Source of the DNA: Pyrenopolyporus hunteri
Taxonomy: Eukaryota; Ascomycota; Sordariomycetes; Xylariales; Hypoxylaceae
Assembly: GCA_902806595.1 (NCBI GenBank)
Contig: CADCXC010000009.1
Coordinates: forward strand, 1,550,001 to 1,614,000
Reading direction: 5' to 3'
DNA: 64,000 nucleotides
The notes under the pieces were generated by a model. It saw nothing but the letters and a program-made list of their open reading frames with translations, was not told the origin of the DNA and did no database searches. This document shows positions 1 through 10,483 of the stretch, one piece after another. How positions within the stretch are numbered: position 1 is the first letter of the stretch; every line of letters begins with the position of its first letter. The position numbers and the translations under genes were made by a program.

Positions 1-1511
1 TCCCTCCGTGGCCTGGCATTGGAATGGTTTGGTTGACGAACGGGAGGGTGTACAGGCGATTCTCGGGGTCCTGCATCTGCCAGATCCACCAGAGGCGGTC
101 CAGTGCGGTATGGTGGAAGTAGAAGAGAGGGTCGCCGGGAGAGGTCATAGGGTCCCCGCCCGGGTCGACGGCGGCGACGTAGTGGCCTGCCGTGTGGATC
201 TAGTTTCAAAGGAGTCAGTTTTAAAACTCATTATTCGTGACTGGAATAGAAGTGGAAAACTCACCCCCCAAGGATAGGGATCATTCTTCGGCGGCGGCGT
301 TCCCAACAATGTGTTGTAGAAGGTATCAATGTTGGCGCTTTCAGTGAGAAGCTTCAGTGCACGGTCTGCCGTGGCCCCCATGATCGCGTCGCGGTTTATA
401 TCGCGGCGTAGGCAGCGCGGATTCAGGCCCGTGCCGTCAGACTTCGGGTTCTTGGCAACACCCTTCGCCGTCGACATTGAGGTAGGTCCGAGGTTAACGA
501 CCATGCTGCTACTGTGTTAGCTATCCTCACTTGATCTCAGAACTGCTAAGTGTAGGTCGAAAGAAAGGATGGTAACGGACTCTGAGAAGGGGCCCGAGGT
601 AACGCAGCCGCCGCCGCCGCCGGACTTGATAATGTTAGGAGTTCGTCCGGGCTGGGCGACACCCTTGTAGAGAGGTTCCGGCTCTCCGTTACCGCCGATA
701 CTAGAAGCATTGCCATTGAGCAACGGAGAATTAAACGGATCCTCAGCGTAGCGGTCGTAATTCATGTACTACTAAGAAGTGAGTAATGGAACTCCGATTC
801 AGGGGTGTTGAACTTTGACGTACGGGCTGGTATCCGGTGTACCCGCATTCCTCACGAAGAGCTTTCTCAAATAGCCAGACATAGTATTTATGGGCGCCAA
901 ACAGGTGAAGGTTGTCACTTGATCTCTGTTAGATTTTAAACAGCCCAGGAGAGATTGTTGTGAAAAATAGGTACGCATGTAACTTACTGTAACCCCATCG
1001 CGTTCTGAATATGAAATAGGACGAAATCTTCATAACGGGATTTGACCCCCGGATATTTTGTGCTGTCGGCTTTGGGGGGTAACTTGTTCAAGCACATTAT
1101 CGCGGCGTTATACTCCTGCCTCATCTCCTCAGAAAGGTCGCTCCTATTTTATGTTAGCATGGATAAATTTCAAGAGCGTTATGAGAATAGAGGACGGACC
1201 ATTCTCTGCGTACGACCGCATTTTCCAACGTGCAACCATTGTTCGTGTTTGAAGCGATCTTCTGAGCCAACCACTCGTCGACCTTGGGCATGGTATCCTC
1301 TTCGAGTAGATCAACAACATCGAGCGGGTAGACGGGGTTACGAATTCTAGATAAATTCGCTCGGTTAGTCCAGTAAAGATAGGATCCTGGAAAGATTCGG
1401 AACTTACATTTCTATCTTCGATTTCCAATCGCTACGGGGCGCCTTCACTGCTGCCGCTGTGACTCCCGTGAGGAGCGAGGGCAGCAGGAGAGCACTTTGG
1501 ATGGTCCGCAT
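1..1511 (-). CDS. Secreted tyrosinase (polyphenol oxidase), 3' end beyond the window edge
   Basis: Type-3 copper oxidase that would oxidise phenols to quinones outside the cell. Seven exons fit in frame: 1511-1408, 1346-1200, 1143-988, 917-824, 768-581, 505-265 and 199-1. The start at 1511 gives a hydrophobic signal peptide (MRTIQSALLLPSLL). The CuA region reads FHIQNAMGL, then GAHKYYVWLFEKALREECG and the PYMNY version of PYWNW. The CuB region has GIHTAGH and DPLFYFHHTALDRLWWIWQ. The sequence is still open (NQTIPMPGHGG) at base 1, so the C-terminus is missing from the window. The acceptor of the third intron is uncertain: ending it at 918 restores the second CuA histidine, while ending it at the AG at 924 places Gln there. 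Family assignment is firm; exact exon edges are inferred. Confidence 0.85.
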
Positions 1512-1595
1512 GGTGAAGCAACCTGCCTAGGGGCTGAGCTCGAGATGTCCGACGACTACCTCTAGGATCTCTACGACTAGGAGGTTTTCAAGGAG

Positions 1596-1604
1596 ATATA
1601 TATA
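1596..1604 (-). promoter_or_regulatory. Putative TATA box of the left-edge tyrosinase
   Basis: A TATATATA run lies about 85-95 nt upstream of the proposed start codon at 1511, in the right orientation. The position fits a fungal TATA element. Function is inferred. Confidence 0.4.
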
Positions 1605-3263
1605 ACCCGAATTCCCCATGGCGGCTCAATAAATTGATTTATGTTTAAACCTTGCACCTCCGCACGGCACTTGCGGTGACAGCCGTATTAGGATAAATTT
1701 CATTTACGCGACCAATGACACCTATGTTCAATATATTTCGTCCCGGGTAAAGGATCAGCAATGAAAATCATGAAGAAGGCAATTGCTGGAAACGAGACGC
1801 ATCATTCATAAGCATAACATGGGACAGTTAGGTATTACGCGCTTTGAGGAAAATGCCGAAGAATGGCAACATCGAGTGCAACAACTAGGGTCCCAGAAAG
1901 TAACGGAAGGTGGAGAGGCGAGCCTCTTAGAGGGTAAGGCCAGAAACATATTCGACTCGTGGTTGCCATGAACGTTCATAAGCTGAAGTCACTGCTATAT
2001 GTAGGGCCCAGCGTGGAGAATACTCCAGCATCAGCAGCCTAGGGTCCAGATAGGCGGTTCACTAGTCATGATCCATCGAGGGGATATCACACATGGTAAA
2101 GTTACAAGATCCGATATAGTAAGCATGAAGTAGTGATGTTAAAGCTGTTGTTGAAGCGACGTAGCTATATTATCTTTAGACGAACAATAATAACGTGTGA
2201 TGTGGTGGGAACCTCGTTTCTGTTTCTTTAACCCGAGACTTTAAAGCTTCTATATCACGCTCATAAGAAAGTTGTAGTTAATTTTCTTCAAATATTGAAA
2301 TAAATCGAGGTGAAATAAATCAAGGCTCTTTAAATTTTTCTCATAGAGAACGAGTCATTTACTGGATGAATATTGCGATTTTTATTTATCACTGACTTAC
2401 CTTCTAATCCCCAACACTTAAACTTGAGCTCAGCAGTTTTAATAATCTATCTTCTATTAGTTATAACCCATTATCTCCGGAATGTGTTTCCTTTCTCACC
2501 GTTTGTATTTTAGCATCCCGCATAAAACTAGGTCCGAAAGCAACACGTAGGGGTATTAGACATAACAGTTGGACTACGAAATCTGATAAAGAATTTTTAA
2601 CCCTCGTAATATGTTAAAAGTTGCTTCTCTATCTCGTCTCGGATAACCAGGGAGTTAGTGTGCCGAAAAGCCTATGTAGACGTAAATAGTCCCCCCAAGG
2701 TAGCGATAATGCTAGTAAAACCCGCGTCTAGCATTTCGGGACTCCGAGCGTCCAAATCATCTGGCGACACCGGCAGTATTTAATACCCAAAAACTTGATA
2801 GAGGTTAGATTTAAGAATTAGTAAGGCACTTACCAATGATAATGAATGAAATCAGAGTTGAACAACTGATTATGCTAAGAACTCTTTTTTAGGAGGTGGT
2901 TTTTGTGGAGGTAAAACATACAAGTAAGCATTTAAATTCCCGTAATTCTCTTAGCAGCGCTTCCACGGCTTTAATTCACGTATGTCTATTTCTATATACT
3001 ATGTCTCTAAGATGCCATTTGGGCTAGATGGTATTCACCTAAATACCCTGAGTGTTTCTATGGTAGCCCCCTAAGTCTCGAGGGTTTGGGGGGGGGGGTT
3101 TCTAGAGTCTCCGGCTATCCGCGGTAATTACGGGGGAGAATACACATATCCAACCCGCACCTACGCGCTAATTACGTCAGAGGACCTAATCTTCTGGGGA
3201 CGCACAACGCTATCACGCTATTATAGTGCTATAACGGCGACTCGCCCTCACCAAGAACATTAA
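1605..3263. other. Gene-poor spacer
   Basis: I see no supportable gene here. A short open frame at 1783-1971 has no recognisable motif. The stretch is A/T-leaning and contains an 11-base G run at about 3088-3098. Confidence 0.5.
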
Positions 3264-3365
3264 GGCCGCTTGGCCCAATGGTAAGGCGTCTGACTACGAC
3301 CGAGCATGCCTAAACATGCTTGACAAGTTATCAGGAGATTCTGGGTTCGAGCCCCAGGGTGGTCA
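3264..3365 (+). tRNA. tRNA-Arg (anticodon ACG) with a 30-nt intron
   Basis: The cloverleaf can be folded by eye. The acceptor 5' strand GGCCGCT pairs with GGTGGTC using G-U wobbles. The anticodon stem TCTGA pairs with TCAGG and the loop is CTACGAA. The T arm is CTGGG-TTCGAGC-CCCAG. The anticodon ACG is at 3296-3298 (read as ICG after editing, decoding CGN arginine codons). An intron at 3300-3329 interrupts the loop one base 3' of the anticodon, the canonical place for nuclear tRNA introns. The T runs at about 3425-3443 are the first plausible Pol III stop, rather far downstream. Confidence 0.88.
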
Positions 3366-3424
3366 ATATAATGCAGTGCCATCCGCAGCGAGTAAATAAA
3401 CCCCTGCGGATGCGCAGTGCAGAT

Positions 3425-3443
3425 CTTTTCTTTTTTTCTTTTT
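3425..3443 (+). terminator. Possible RNA polymerase III terminator
   Basis: Three T runs of 4-7 bases lie about 60 nt after the tRNA-Arg. They are the first T4+ runs downstream of it. The role is inferred from sequence only. Confidence 0.35.
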
Positions 3444-4500
3444 CGGCCTCTATCATTTGCGATATTTGTCTTACAACACCATTGGCGCAGCAAATTTGTT
3501 GTATTAACTGCAATCGGTCCACCACACCCACATCACCAATCTGACCAAGAATATATAAATCCCAAGATATTAGCCTTAATGACCATGAATCATTTCTCTC
3601 TAATTGTTAGGACAGGATTGGTGGCATTTTCTGGATTAATACTATATCATAGCACATTGTCTGCTAAGAATGCATCCCTTACCCTCTTATTGACCAGCTT
3701 CATCTATTTCACCGTGCGAATATCGCTCAAATGTAAGTACTCGCAATCGCGAGCTAATTACAATCAGTCTTCAATAAGAGATAATCTTCTTGTGCAATGC
3801 TTAGATTTCCCCTTATACCTAAAGCATATCAGTTGCTGTCAAGCGACTTATAGAGCTCTAGATTTCCTAATTTCTAAGCTGTTAAGTTAAAATTTTCGAC
3901 CACTTTATTGATGTTGTACGACCTGCGAGAATACAATAGTCGATTCCGAATTTAGATTAACTCTGCATTCAACTCTGAGAAGCATAATCTCCCTTGGACT
4001 TAAAATAGGGGTGCTCGCCACTCACTGAGATTGACAAGAACTTCTTGAAATACGTCAAGGTTAAATTCTCAGAACGATTATCGAACGGAATGATGGCCCT
4101 GATGATAGGGGTACGGCTTGCTCCTTGGTCAATCGGCATGGGCTGATTATAATAACTCAGTCGTAAAACTAGAGGGTACTTGGGGCTATGCTCTTAAAAA
4201 GGTTTGATGTAGAGACTATTATAGAACCCTATTTCATGATATTTGAGGGCGAAGTTTCTTAGTTGGATATTGATTTCTTGGGTGTTTCATGATACGAAGT
4301 CGGCGGTCGTCCCCGGCCATGTCAGCGTCAGCACAGCCGATAACACATCTCAAAAACATCTTTGCATCCGGTTAAATAGTCAAATTTCGTCGTGTCCTGT
4401 TTGATACTCGCAGTCCTCGAACCCACTTAACACCCTAAGCCAGCGATATTCTAATATACTTTATTTAATAATCGTATCTTCCGCAAGACCGCACGCAGCG
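3444..4500. other. Spacer without clear genes
   Basis: An open frame from 3417 to 3890 overlaps the T-rich terminator region, shows no family motif and has unconvincing composition. Nothing else is supportable before the gene at 4501. Confidence 0.45.
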
Positions 4501-5116
4501 ATGATCCAAAGAGCGCAAACTTTCCCCCTCAACGTCAATAACCTAGTGACTGAGGAACGGAGCGAGGCGTGGACTGTGGCCGAAATCCGGCCGTATCCTA
4601 GAACGGAAGAGAAGCGAGTCTGCTTTCCGAACTTGGAGCCGTGGCAACCACGAGATGGCCAACGGAAGCTGGCTGCTGAGCTTGAGGCTACTATCAAGGA
4701 CCCGAAAGTGAGGGAAAAGCTTCAGATATCTACGACAAAATTACGAGACAAGTGGTCAATCAAGTTCGAGGAAGCTTATAGGCGAACGGAAGGATCTAAT
4801 GCGGCCACTGTCCCGACCGTTATGGTGGTAGTGTGGGATGAGAATGGCCGTGAGTACAGTGTTGAGGATGAGGAGCTGTGGGCCCAAGCATGCAAGGAAA
4901 TTGTGGCTTGCTTGAGAGATAGCAGTGCTGGATACTTCGGAGTTGAGATCATATATTGGGATAGGCTGGACTACCAAGTTGTGACGTGAGTTTGGATAGG
5001 TACGTTGATATGAAAGTTCTTCGCGTTTATATAGTTGCTGTGATGGGGCGGAATATAGGGGCTACCGTGATGCTATTCAGGATCGAGTTCGATGCGAGTT
5101 TAAGAAAATCGGTTGA
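4501..5116 (+). CDS. Unrecognised protein, 188 aa, two exons
   Basis: I do not recognise the family. The first exon (4501-4985) is open for 161 codons with coding-like composition and ends in a good donor (GAC then GTGAGT). A 49-nt intron to 5034 and a second exon, 5035-5116, keep frame and add a cysteine-containing tail (TCCDGAEYRGYRDAIQDRV) before a stop. The product is acidic and hydrophilic, with a charged helix-like stretch around residues 58-95 (LEATIKDPKVREKLQ and after) and no signal peptide or membrane segment. Reading straight through the donor would stop at 4989 with 162 aa. It could be a lineage-restricted gene or the remaining part of a larger one. Confidence 0.5.
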
Positions 5117-5424
5117 GATGCCTAAATATCATCAAGTAACTTATATGGAATTAAAATGAGTTGTAAGTGTGCTATTTGGCGGGTTTCGAATCTTTGTATC
5201 ATGTAGTACACGGCGCGGACTGGAGACTAGCCGGCCGCCGATCTCGGCACTAGATCGGGTGTCGAGTCCGGAGCTTGTCAAGAGCGGTCTTTCATTTCCT
5301 ATCTCGAGTTAGATGTCACCACTTTTTCCGAATAAAATTATTTCTTTATTTTCATTACTCAGGTACTTTTGCTTTCCACTCCCTTCCCGCGACACTCCTC
5401 TTCGACTCCATTGTAGGCCGCGCA
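5117..5424. other. Upstream spacer of the mitochondrial carrier
   Basis: This holds the presumed promoter and 5' leader of the gene starting at 5425, with pyrimidine-rich tracts near 5330-5400. No other feature is seen. Confidence 0.4.
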
Positions 5425-6512
5425 ATGGCGGCCGACCACAAGCAGAAGCCGACGCAAGCCAGCAGCAACTACAAGGGCTTTGTGGCTGGCGTGTTCTCCG
5501 GCATCGCCAAGCTGTCGGGTAAGTTTCTCCTCCTAGAACAGAGCTGCAAAGAGACAGAAACGGAGACGGAGACGGAGACCAAAAAAGAAAAAGGCGAGAC
5601 TAACTCGACCGGACAGTCGGCCACCCCTTCGACACGATCAAAGTGCGCCTTCAAACCACCGACTCCGCGCGCTTCAGCGGGCCGCTCCAATGCGTCGTGC
5701 AGACGATCCGTAAAGAGGGCGTGCGGGGTCTCTACAAGGGCGCGACGCCGCCGCTGGTCGGGTGGATGTTCATGGACTCGATCATGCTAGGGTCGCTGAC
5801 CGTGTACCGGCGCCTGCTCGCCGAGCGCGTCTTCTACAACCATCTGACGCCGCACCCGGCCTCGACGCCGCGGGACGTGAGGCCCGAGACCGAGGGCCCC
5901 ATCGCCGCGACGTCGCACGCGGCCGTGCACCTGCCGACGTACGGCCACGGGCTCGCGGGCGTCATGGCCGGGTGCACGGTGAGCTTCGTGGCCGCGCCCA
6001 TCGAGCACGTCAAGGCGCGCCTGCAGATCCAGTACGCCGCCAACAAGGCCGAGCGGCTGTACTCGGGGCCCCTGGACTGCGTGCGCAAGATCTACGGCGC
6101 GCGGGGCCTGCGCGGCCTCTACAAGGGCCTCTTCGCCACGCTGCTCTTCCGCTCCTTTTTCTTCTTCTGGTGGGGGTCCTACGACATCTTCTCGCGCGTC
6201 CTGAGGAACAATACGAGCCTCAGCGCCCCGGCTATCAACTTCTGGGCTGGCGGGCTCAGCGCCCAGGTCTTCTGGATCACGAGCTATCCGAGCGACGTCG
6301 TGAAGCAGCGGGTCATGACGGACCCTCTGGGCGGGAAGCTTAACGACGGTACGCCGAGGTTTAAGAATTGGTGGCAGGCCGCGCGAGCGGTATACCAAGA
6401 AAGCGGTGCGAGGGGCTACTGGCGAGGATTTTTGCCATGTTTCTTGAGAGCATTTCCAGCCAACGCGATGGCTTTGGTGGCATTCGAAGGCGTTATGAGA
6501 GCATTACCATAG
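5425..6512 (+). CDS. Mitochondrial carrier family (SLC25) protein
   Basis: Inner mitochondrial membrane transporter of 329 aa with the threefold carrier repeat. Exons are 5425-5518 and 5617-6512; the junction restores valine in KLSVGHPFDTIKVRLQ. The three signature motifs are visible: HPFDTIKVRLQ near residue 35, a degenerate APIEHVKARLQIQ in the second repeat (proline kept, acidic Glu in the usual place), and YPSDVVKQRV in the third. GLYKG follows repeats one and two, as is typical. The sequence resembles the fungal Ymc/Crc (amino-acid or carnitine-type) group, but the substrate cannot be assigned by eye. The intron carries a GGAGAC-type short repeat around 5560-5580. The exons are distinctly G+C-rich compared with the accessory genes of this window. 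Confidence 0.9.
5556..5582 (+). repeat. GGAGAC hexanucleotide microsatellite inside an intron
   Basis: Imperfect tandem copies of GAGACA/GGAGAC lie in the first intron of the carrier gene, followed by an A-rich stretch. Confidence 0.6.
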
Positions 6513-6726
6513 TAGACAGGATACCAAACATTCACAGAGTCATGAGGCAAAAAGAGTGAGATACGGCGTCTACGTGAGTCACGGGAAGGACGAAAAGTAT
6601 TGCTTGCAATGGCGATTTTATTCCTGGGAATTCAAATCTATCCGTGAGATCTCAGAGGTGCCTTGTCCTACGCCGAGTCCATGCACCATCACCAGTTTTC
6701 GCCATTCGTCAGAACATCGTGTCCGC

Positions 6727-7370
6727 TTAATCATCGTCCTCATCGGCCTCGTCGTTAACGACGTTGAAGAACTTGAGCTCGTACACTCCCTTGGAGGTCG
6801 AGACAACACGGAGCCAGTCACGGAGCTGCATCTTCTTGAGGAACTTCTTGGTCCTGCACAAGCCAATTGTTAGATATCATATATCCAGTAACGGAAAACA
6901 GAGCGGACCCAGTTGGGGACAAGGGACGCTTACAGGTACTTGAGGTATCTGCCAGAGAGCTCGTTGTTGGCAATGATCTCGATCTTGCCCTCGCCAGCCT
7001 GGTGGATGGTAATGGTATCGCCGAGGTTGCCGGTGCGGCCATCAACCTTGATCTTGTCCTGAAGGAACTTCTCGAAGGCGGCGGTGTCGAAGATCTTGTC
7101 GCTAGCGGGTTGCTGGGCGTTGATGACGAACTGCGGCGCATTGTGAGCAACCTCTCCGTTGGAATATGGGGAGGGGATACGTGGAGAAAGAAGGGAAGGG
7201 GAAAAAAAAGGCTTACCTTCTTCGTCGTCTTGGCCTGCTTGCCGGACTTCTTCTACATGGTTGAAAATTGACTTTAGCCTACTGCTTCACGCCATGATCT
7301 CGCTGAATGCCAGGGAGACTGGGCCAACAGCAAAGCGGTGTCATGTGGTACATACTGTTTGGGGAGCCAT
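6727..7370 (-). CDS. RPL22: 60S ribosomal protein L22
   Basis: Component of the large cytosolic ribosomal subunit, about 124 aa. Four exons: 7370-7356, 7252-7217, 7130-6934 and 6853-6727. The tiny first exon encodes MAPQT, then comes KKSGKQAKTTKK, then FVINAQQPASDKIFDTAAF. The core has GNLGDTITI and NNELSGRYLKYLTKKFLKK, followed by LRDWLRVVSTSKGVYELKF and an acidic tail (DEADEDDD), all characteristic of eukaryotic L22. All introns are GT-AG and keep frame. The gene converges with the mitochondrial carrier, leaving about 210 bp between stops. An intron very close to the start codon is common in fungal ribosomal protein genes. Confidence 0.95.
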
Positions 7371-8153
7371 TGCTAAGGAGTGCGATTGTGGACGCAAAGA
7401 GGTCAAATCCTGCGCCTAAGTTGAGGTGATTGAGGACGGTTCAGTGTTGCTGTCGCGGTTGATGTTGAGGGAAGAAAAAGAGAAAAAAGAAAGGCCGATT
7501 AAATTTCGATACGAACTTTTTGGTGTATCGAAAATGAAGTGGGGCTCGGTAGGCGTCGATAGGGCAAGCTAAGCTGGGGTGCAATCTGGGACCTGGTCCG
7601 TGCGCTTTGAGACACCTACATGTAGGTACCTAGGTACCTAATCATTACGTAGGTAGGTAGGCAGGTACGACCTAGGTACCTAGGTGATTATATGTGGGAG
7701 GTACTTGTTGGATTACGGTGTGTAGTGTACAGTGCTACTTACTGGGTCCATCCTCGGGGTCCGCGCAGGAAGATACCTAGAATAGAAAAGAGCAGGAACC
7801 TCAACCTCGGCCGAATAAATAAGCAGGCGTAGACTACCCGTGGAGGTGGTACCTACCACTTACCATCCATATAATATCGTAATGTAATTCGTTCCGCCGT
7901 AAAATGAGACTAGATCGAGTTCTACAACGAATGCAAGGTCACCAACAATATAGTCCTCTATACCCAAGTAGGCAATTACACCTATTGAGTCCTTCCATCC
8001 TGGTTGATCTAAGGTAGTGCGAAGGAGAGCATATAACTGAGGTTGTCTTCTCTCTCTTGCGGTGCTTAATTGGATGCCGCCTCCACCACAACATCTACAA
8101 CAACAACAATAACAACAACAACGATTCTTGTGTTCCGGATCCGTGTTACCATC
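7371..8153. other. Divergent promoter region between RPL22 and the aldehyde dehydrogenase
   Basis: The two genes are transcribed away from each other, so this 780-bp interval holds both promoters. It contains the TAGGTACC tract at 7616-7686 and a CAA-rich leader near 8088-8122 just ahead of the dehydrogenase start. Confidence 0.5.
7616..7686. repeat. TAGGTACC-type palindromic tract
   Basis: Repeated overlapping units of CCTAGGTACCTAGG and GTAGGTAGG. The same words recur in many other intergenic spaces of this window. Confidence 0.75.
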
Positions 8154-9805
8154 ATGACGTCGGATACCAAGATTCCCGCCTTCGAGACGACGCCAATCGA
8201 CGCCATCGCTAAGATAGCCGCTACTGCTCGCGAATCATATGCGTCTCACAAGACTAAGGATGTCGAGTGGCGTCTTGTGCAGCTGCGAAAGCTATACTGG
8301 GGCCTGACAGACTACACCGGCAAGTTGCAGGCCGCCCTATACCAGGACCTCCGTCGGCCGCCTCACGATGCTCTCTTGTCCGAAATCCACCATTCGATCC
8401 AGGATCTTAACTTGAGCCTCAAGAAGTTGAAGGAATGGGTGAAGGACGACAAGAACATCGAATACGCATGGACTTTCTCCCTCATGAAGCCACGCATCAG
8501 GAAGGAACCTCTGGGCACCGTGTTGATCATCGGCCCCTACAACTTTCCCCTGATGCTGAATATCGCTCCCCTTATCGGTGCGATCGCCGCTGGCTGCACT
8601 TGCGTTATCAAGCCTTCCGAGAGCGCCCCGGCGACTGCCATGGTCATGAAGGAGATGATCGAGAACTACCTCGATCCCACGTCCTTCTTCGTTGTCAACG
8701 GAGCGGTCCCCGAGACCACCGCTCTGCTCAATGAAAAGTGGGACAAGATCTTCTACACCGGAAACTCGACTGTTGCGAGAATCATCGCAAAGAAGGCTTC
8801 CGAGACACTCACACCAGTCACCCTCGAGCTCGGAGGTCGAAACCCTTCCTTCATCTCTAAGTCCACGGATCTAGCATTGGCTGCTAGGCGTCTACTATGG
8901 GGCAAGACGCTTAACGCCGGCCAAGTCTGTTTATCGCAGAACTACGTGGCTGTTCAGAGAGATGTAGTCGAGGATTTCATCAAGCACCTCAACGCAAGCT
9001 ACAAGGAATTCTACCCCAACGGACCCAAGGAGAGCCGGGATTATGCGCGCATCATTAATGAACGGCAATTCGACCGTATTAAGAAGATGATGGACACCAC
9101 CAACGGGAAGATCGTCCTCGGCGGGGAAACTGACAGATCCGACCTTTACATCTCACCCACCGTCATCCTCGTAGACTCCGTCGACGACCCCGCGATGAAG
9201 GAAGAATCCTTCGGCCCGGTCTGGTCTATCATTCCATACGATACCCTGGACGACGCCATCAGGATCATGAACAGGGTCGACCGCACGCCTCTGTCCCTCA
9301 TGACGTTCGGGTCCAAAGCCGAGAATGAGAGGAGTGAGTACCTGTATCCGAGCCGCTATTATAGGTTACTTCAATACTAATCACGCACATAGTCCTCAAC
9401 GAAGTCACCTCCGGTGGCGCTACTATCAACGATGCGTGGATGCACGGGGGGATAGCGACGCTGCCCTTCGGCGGCGTCGGCGAATCCGGCACGGGTTCAT
9501 ACCACGGACGGGCCTCCTTCGACTGCTTCACGCACCGGCGCACCATGGTCGAGGTGCCCGGCTGGATTGATAAGCTGCTGCGCATGCGCTACCCGCCCTT
9601 CTCGGCCCCTGACTTCAACCGCCACATGTGGTTGACCAGCATCAAGCCCGACTTCGATCGCGACGGCAAGCCTCTCCCCCGTCTTAACTACTGGCTCTGG
9701 CTCGTCTTCGGCCTCGGCGGCCCCTCTGCCAAAGGTGCGTTATTACGGTGGATCGTTCTCCTTGCCTCGGCGTACGCTGCGCTTTTTAAATTTCGGCGAT
9801 GGTGA
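8154..9805 (+). CDS. HFD1: Fatty aldehyde dehydrogenase with C-terminal membrane anchor
   Basis: NAD(P)-dependent oxidation of long-chain aldehydes to fatty acids (ALDH3/Hfd1 type), 530 aa. Exons are 8154-9333 and 9393-9805. Visible motifs: GPYNFP with the oxyanion asparagine near residue 130, ELGGRNPSF with the general-base Glu near 225, and the nucleophile in NAGQVCLSQNY near Cys259. A hydrophobic segment close to the C-terminus (RWIVLLASAYAALFKF), followed by basic residues, fits a tail anchor as in the yeast and human fatty aldehyde dehydrogenases. I start at 8154 because the in-frame upstream ATG at 8070 would add a low-complexity Thr-rich stretch translated from CAA/ACA repeats. The symbol is by family resemblance. 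Confidence 0.92.
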
Positions 9806-10483
9806 TTGGATTGTGATGTTCGACTAGGAAGAGAGATATCTGGTCGTATTGATGTATGAGTGGCGTTAAGCCCTGCTAAGATTTTTTTTATTTGTTTCAG
9901 CTTTGCTAACCGATTGAAGCAGATCACTCTCCCCGAGCTAAGCTCTGATTCCCGCTTTCTCAAGCGTAACTAATCCTTGATCTTCATGTACAACACTCCT
10001 ACGCGGGACGGGCTTGCCCCCCGTTTAATCATACCACGTTTTCGGCTGTACAATAGTTTTCCTTCGAGAAATAATATTGGCCGTGGCGGTCACCGAAGTA
10101 GATACGCGCGATTCTCCCTCATAGCGAGGGTATATGAGTGTAATGGGAGAGCGGCAGGCTCTATTTACGAAGAGCATACGAGAGGCCCACATAGCCTACC
10201 AAATACCTAATTAGATAGGTAGCCTAGCTATACGACGTGCAGCATAACATGGTAATAGGTACACCATAGCATTGACTATACCATGTCCTTAATGTGTAAC
10301 GGTGATGGGATCTTAATCCTTGTTTGACGTGTAGCTCAACCAGCTAACATAGGCGTAGAAGCGTCTCTACGCCGACCAATATCGCAGTAGAAACAAGTGA
10401 TGTTACAGTTCACACATCCGAGTTCTCATCAATGATTTTCTCTGCCTTTTTTTCTTGCCGATTTGCTTAACTTTGAATCGTCC
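9806..10483. other. Intergenic space between convergent genes
   Basis: The 3' flanks of the aldehyde dehydrogenase and RRP4 meet here. A short TAGGTAG patch occurs near 10205-10225. No gene is seen. Confidence 0.5.

Noticed and set aside
3088..3098. Eleven-base G run as a G-quadruplex signal
   Set aside because: A single run without further spaced G tracts; not enough to claim a structured element.
3417..3890. 157-codon frame downstream of the tRNA
   Set aside because: Starts inside the T-rich run after the tRNA, has no motif and unconvincing composition.
5762..6398. Frames overlapping the mitochondrial carrier on both strands
   Set aside because: Shadows of the carrier exon; Arg/Ala-rich composition and no motifs.
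8070..8153. N-terminal extension of the aldehyde dehydrogenase from an upstream ATG
   Set aside because: Would add a Thr-rich stretch from CAA/ACA repeats that looks like 5' UTR; the family starts fit the ATG at 8154.
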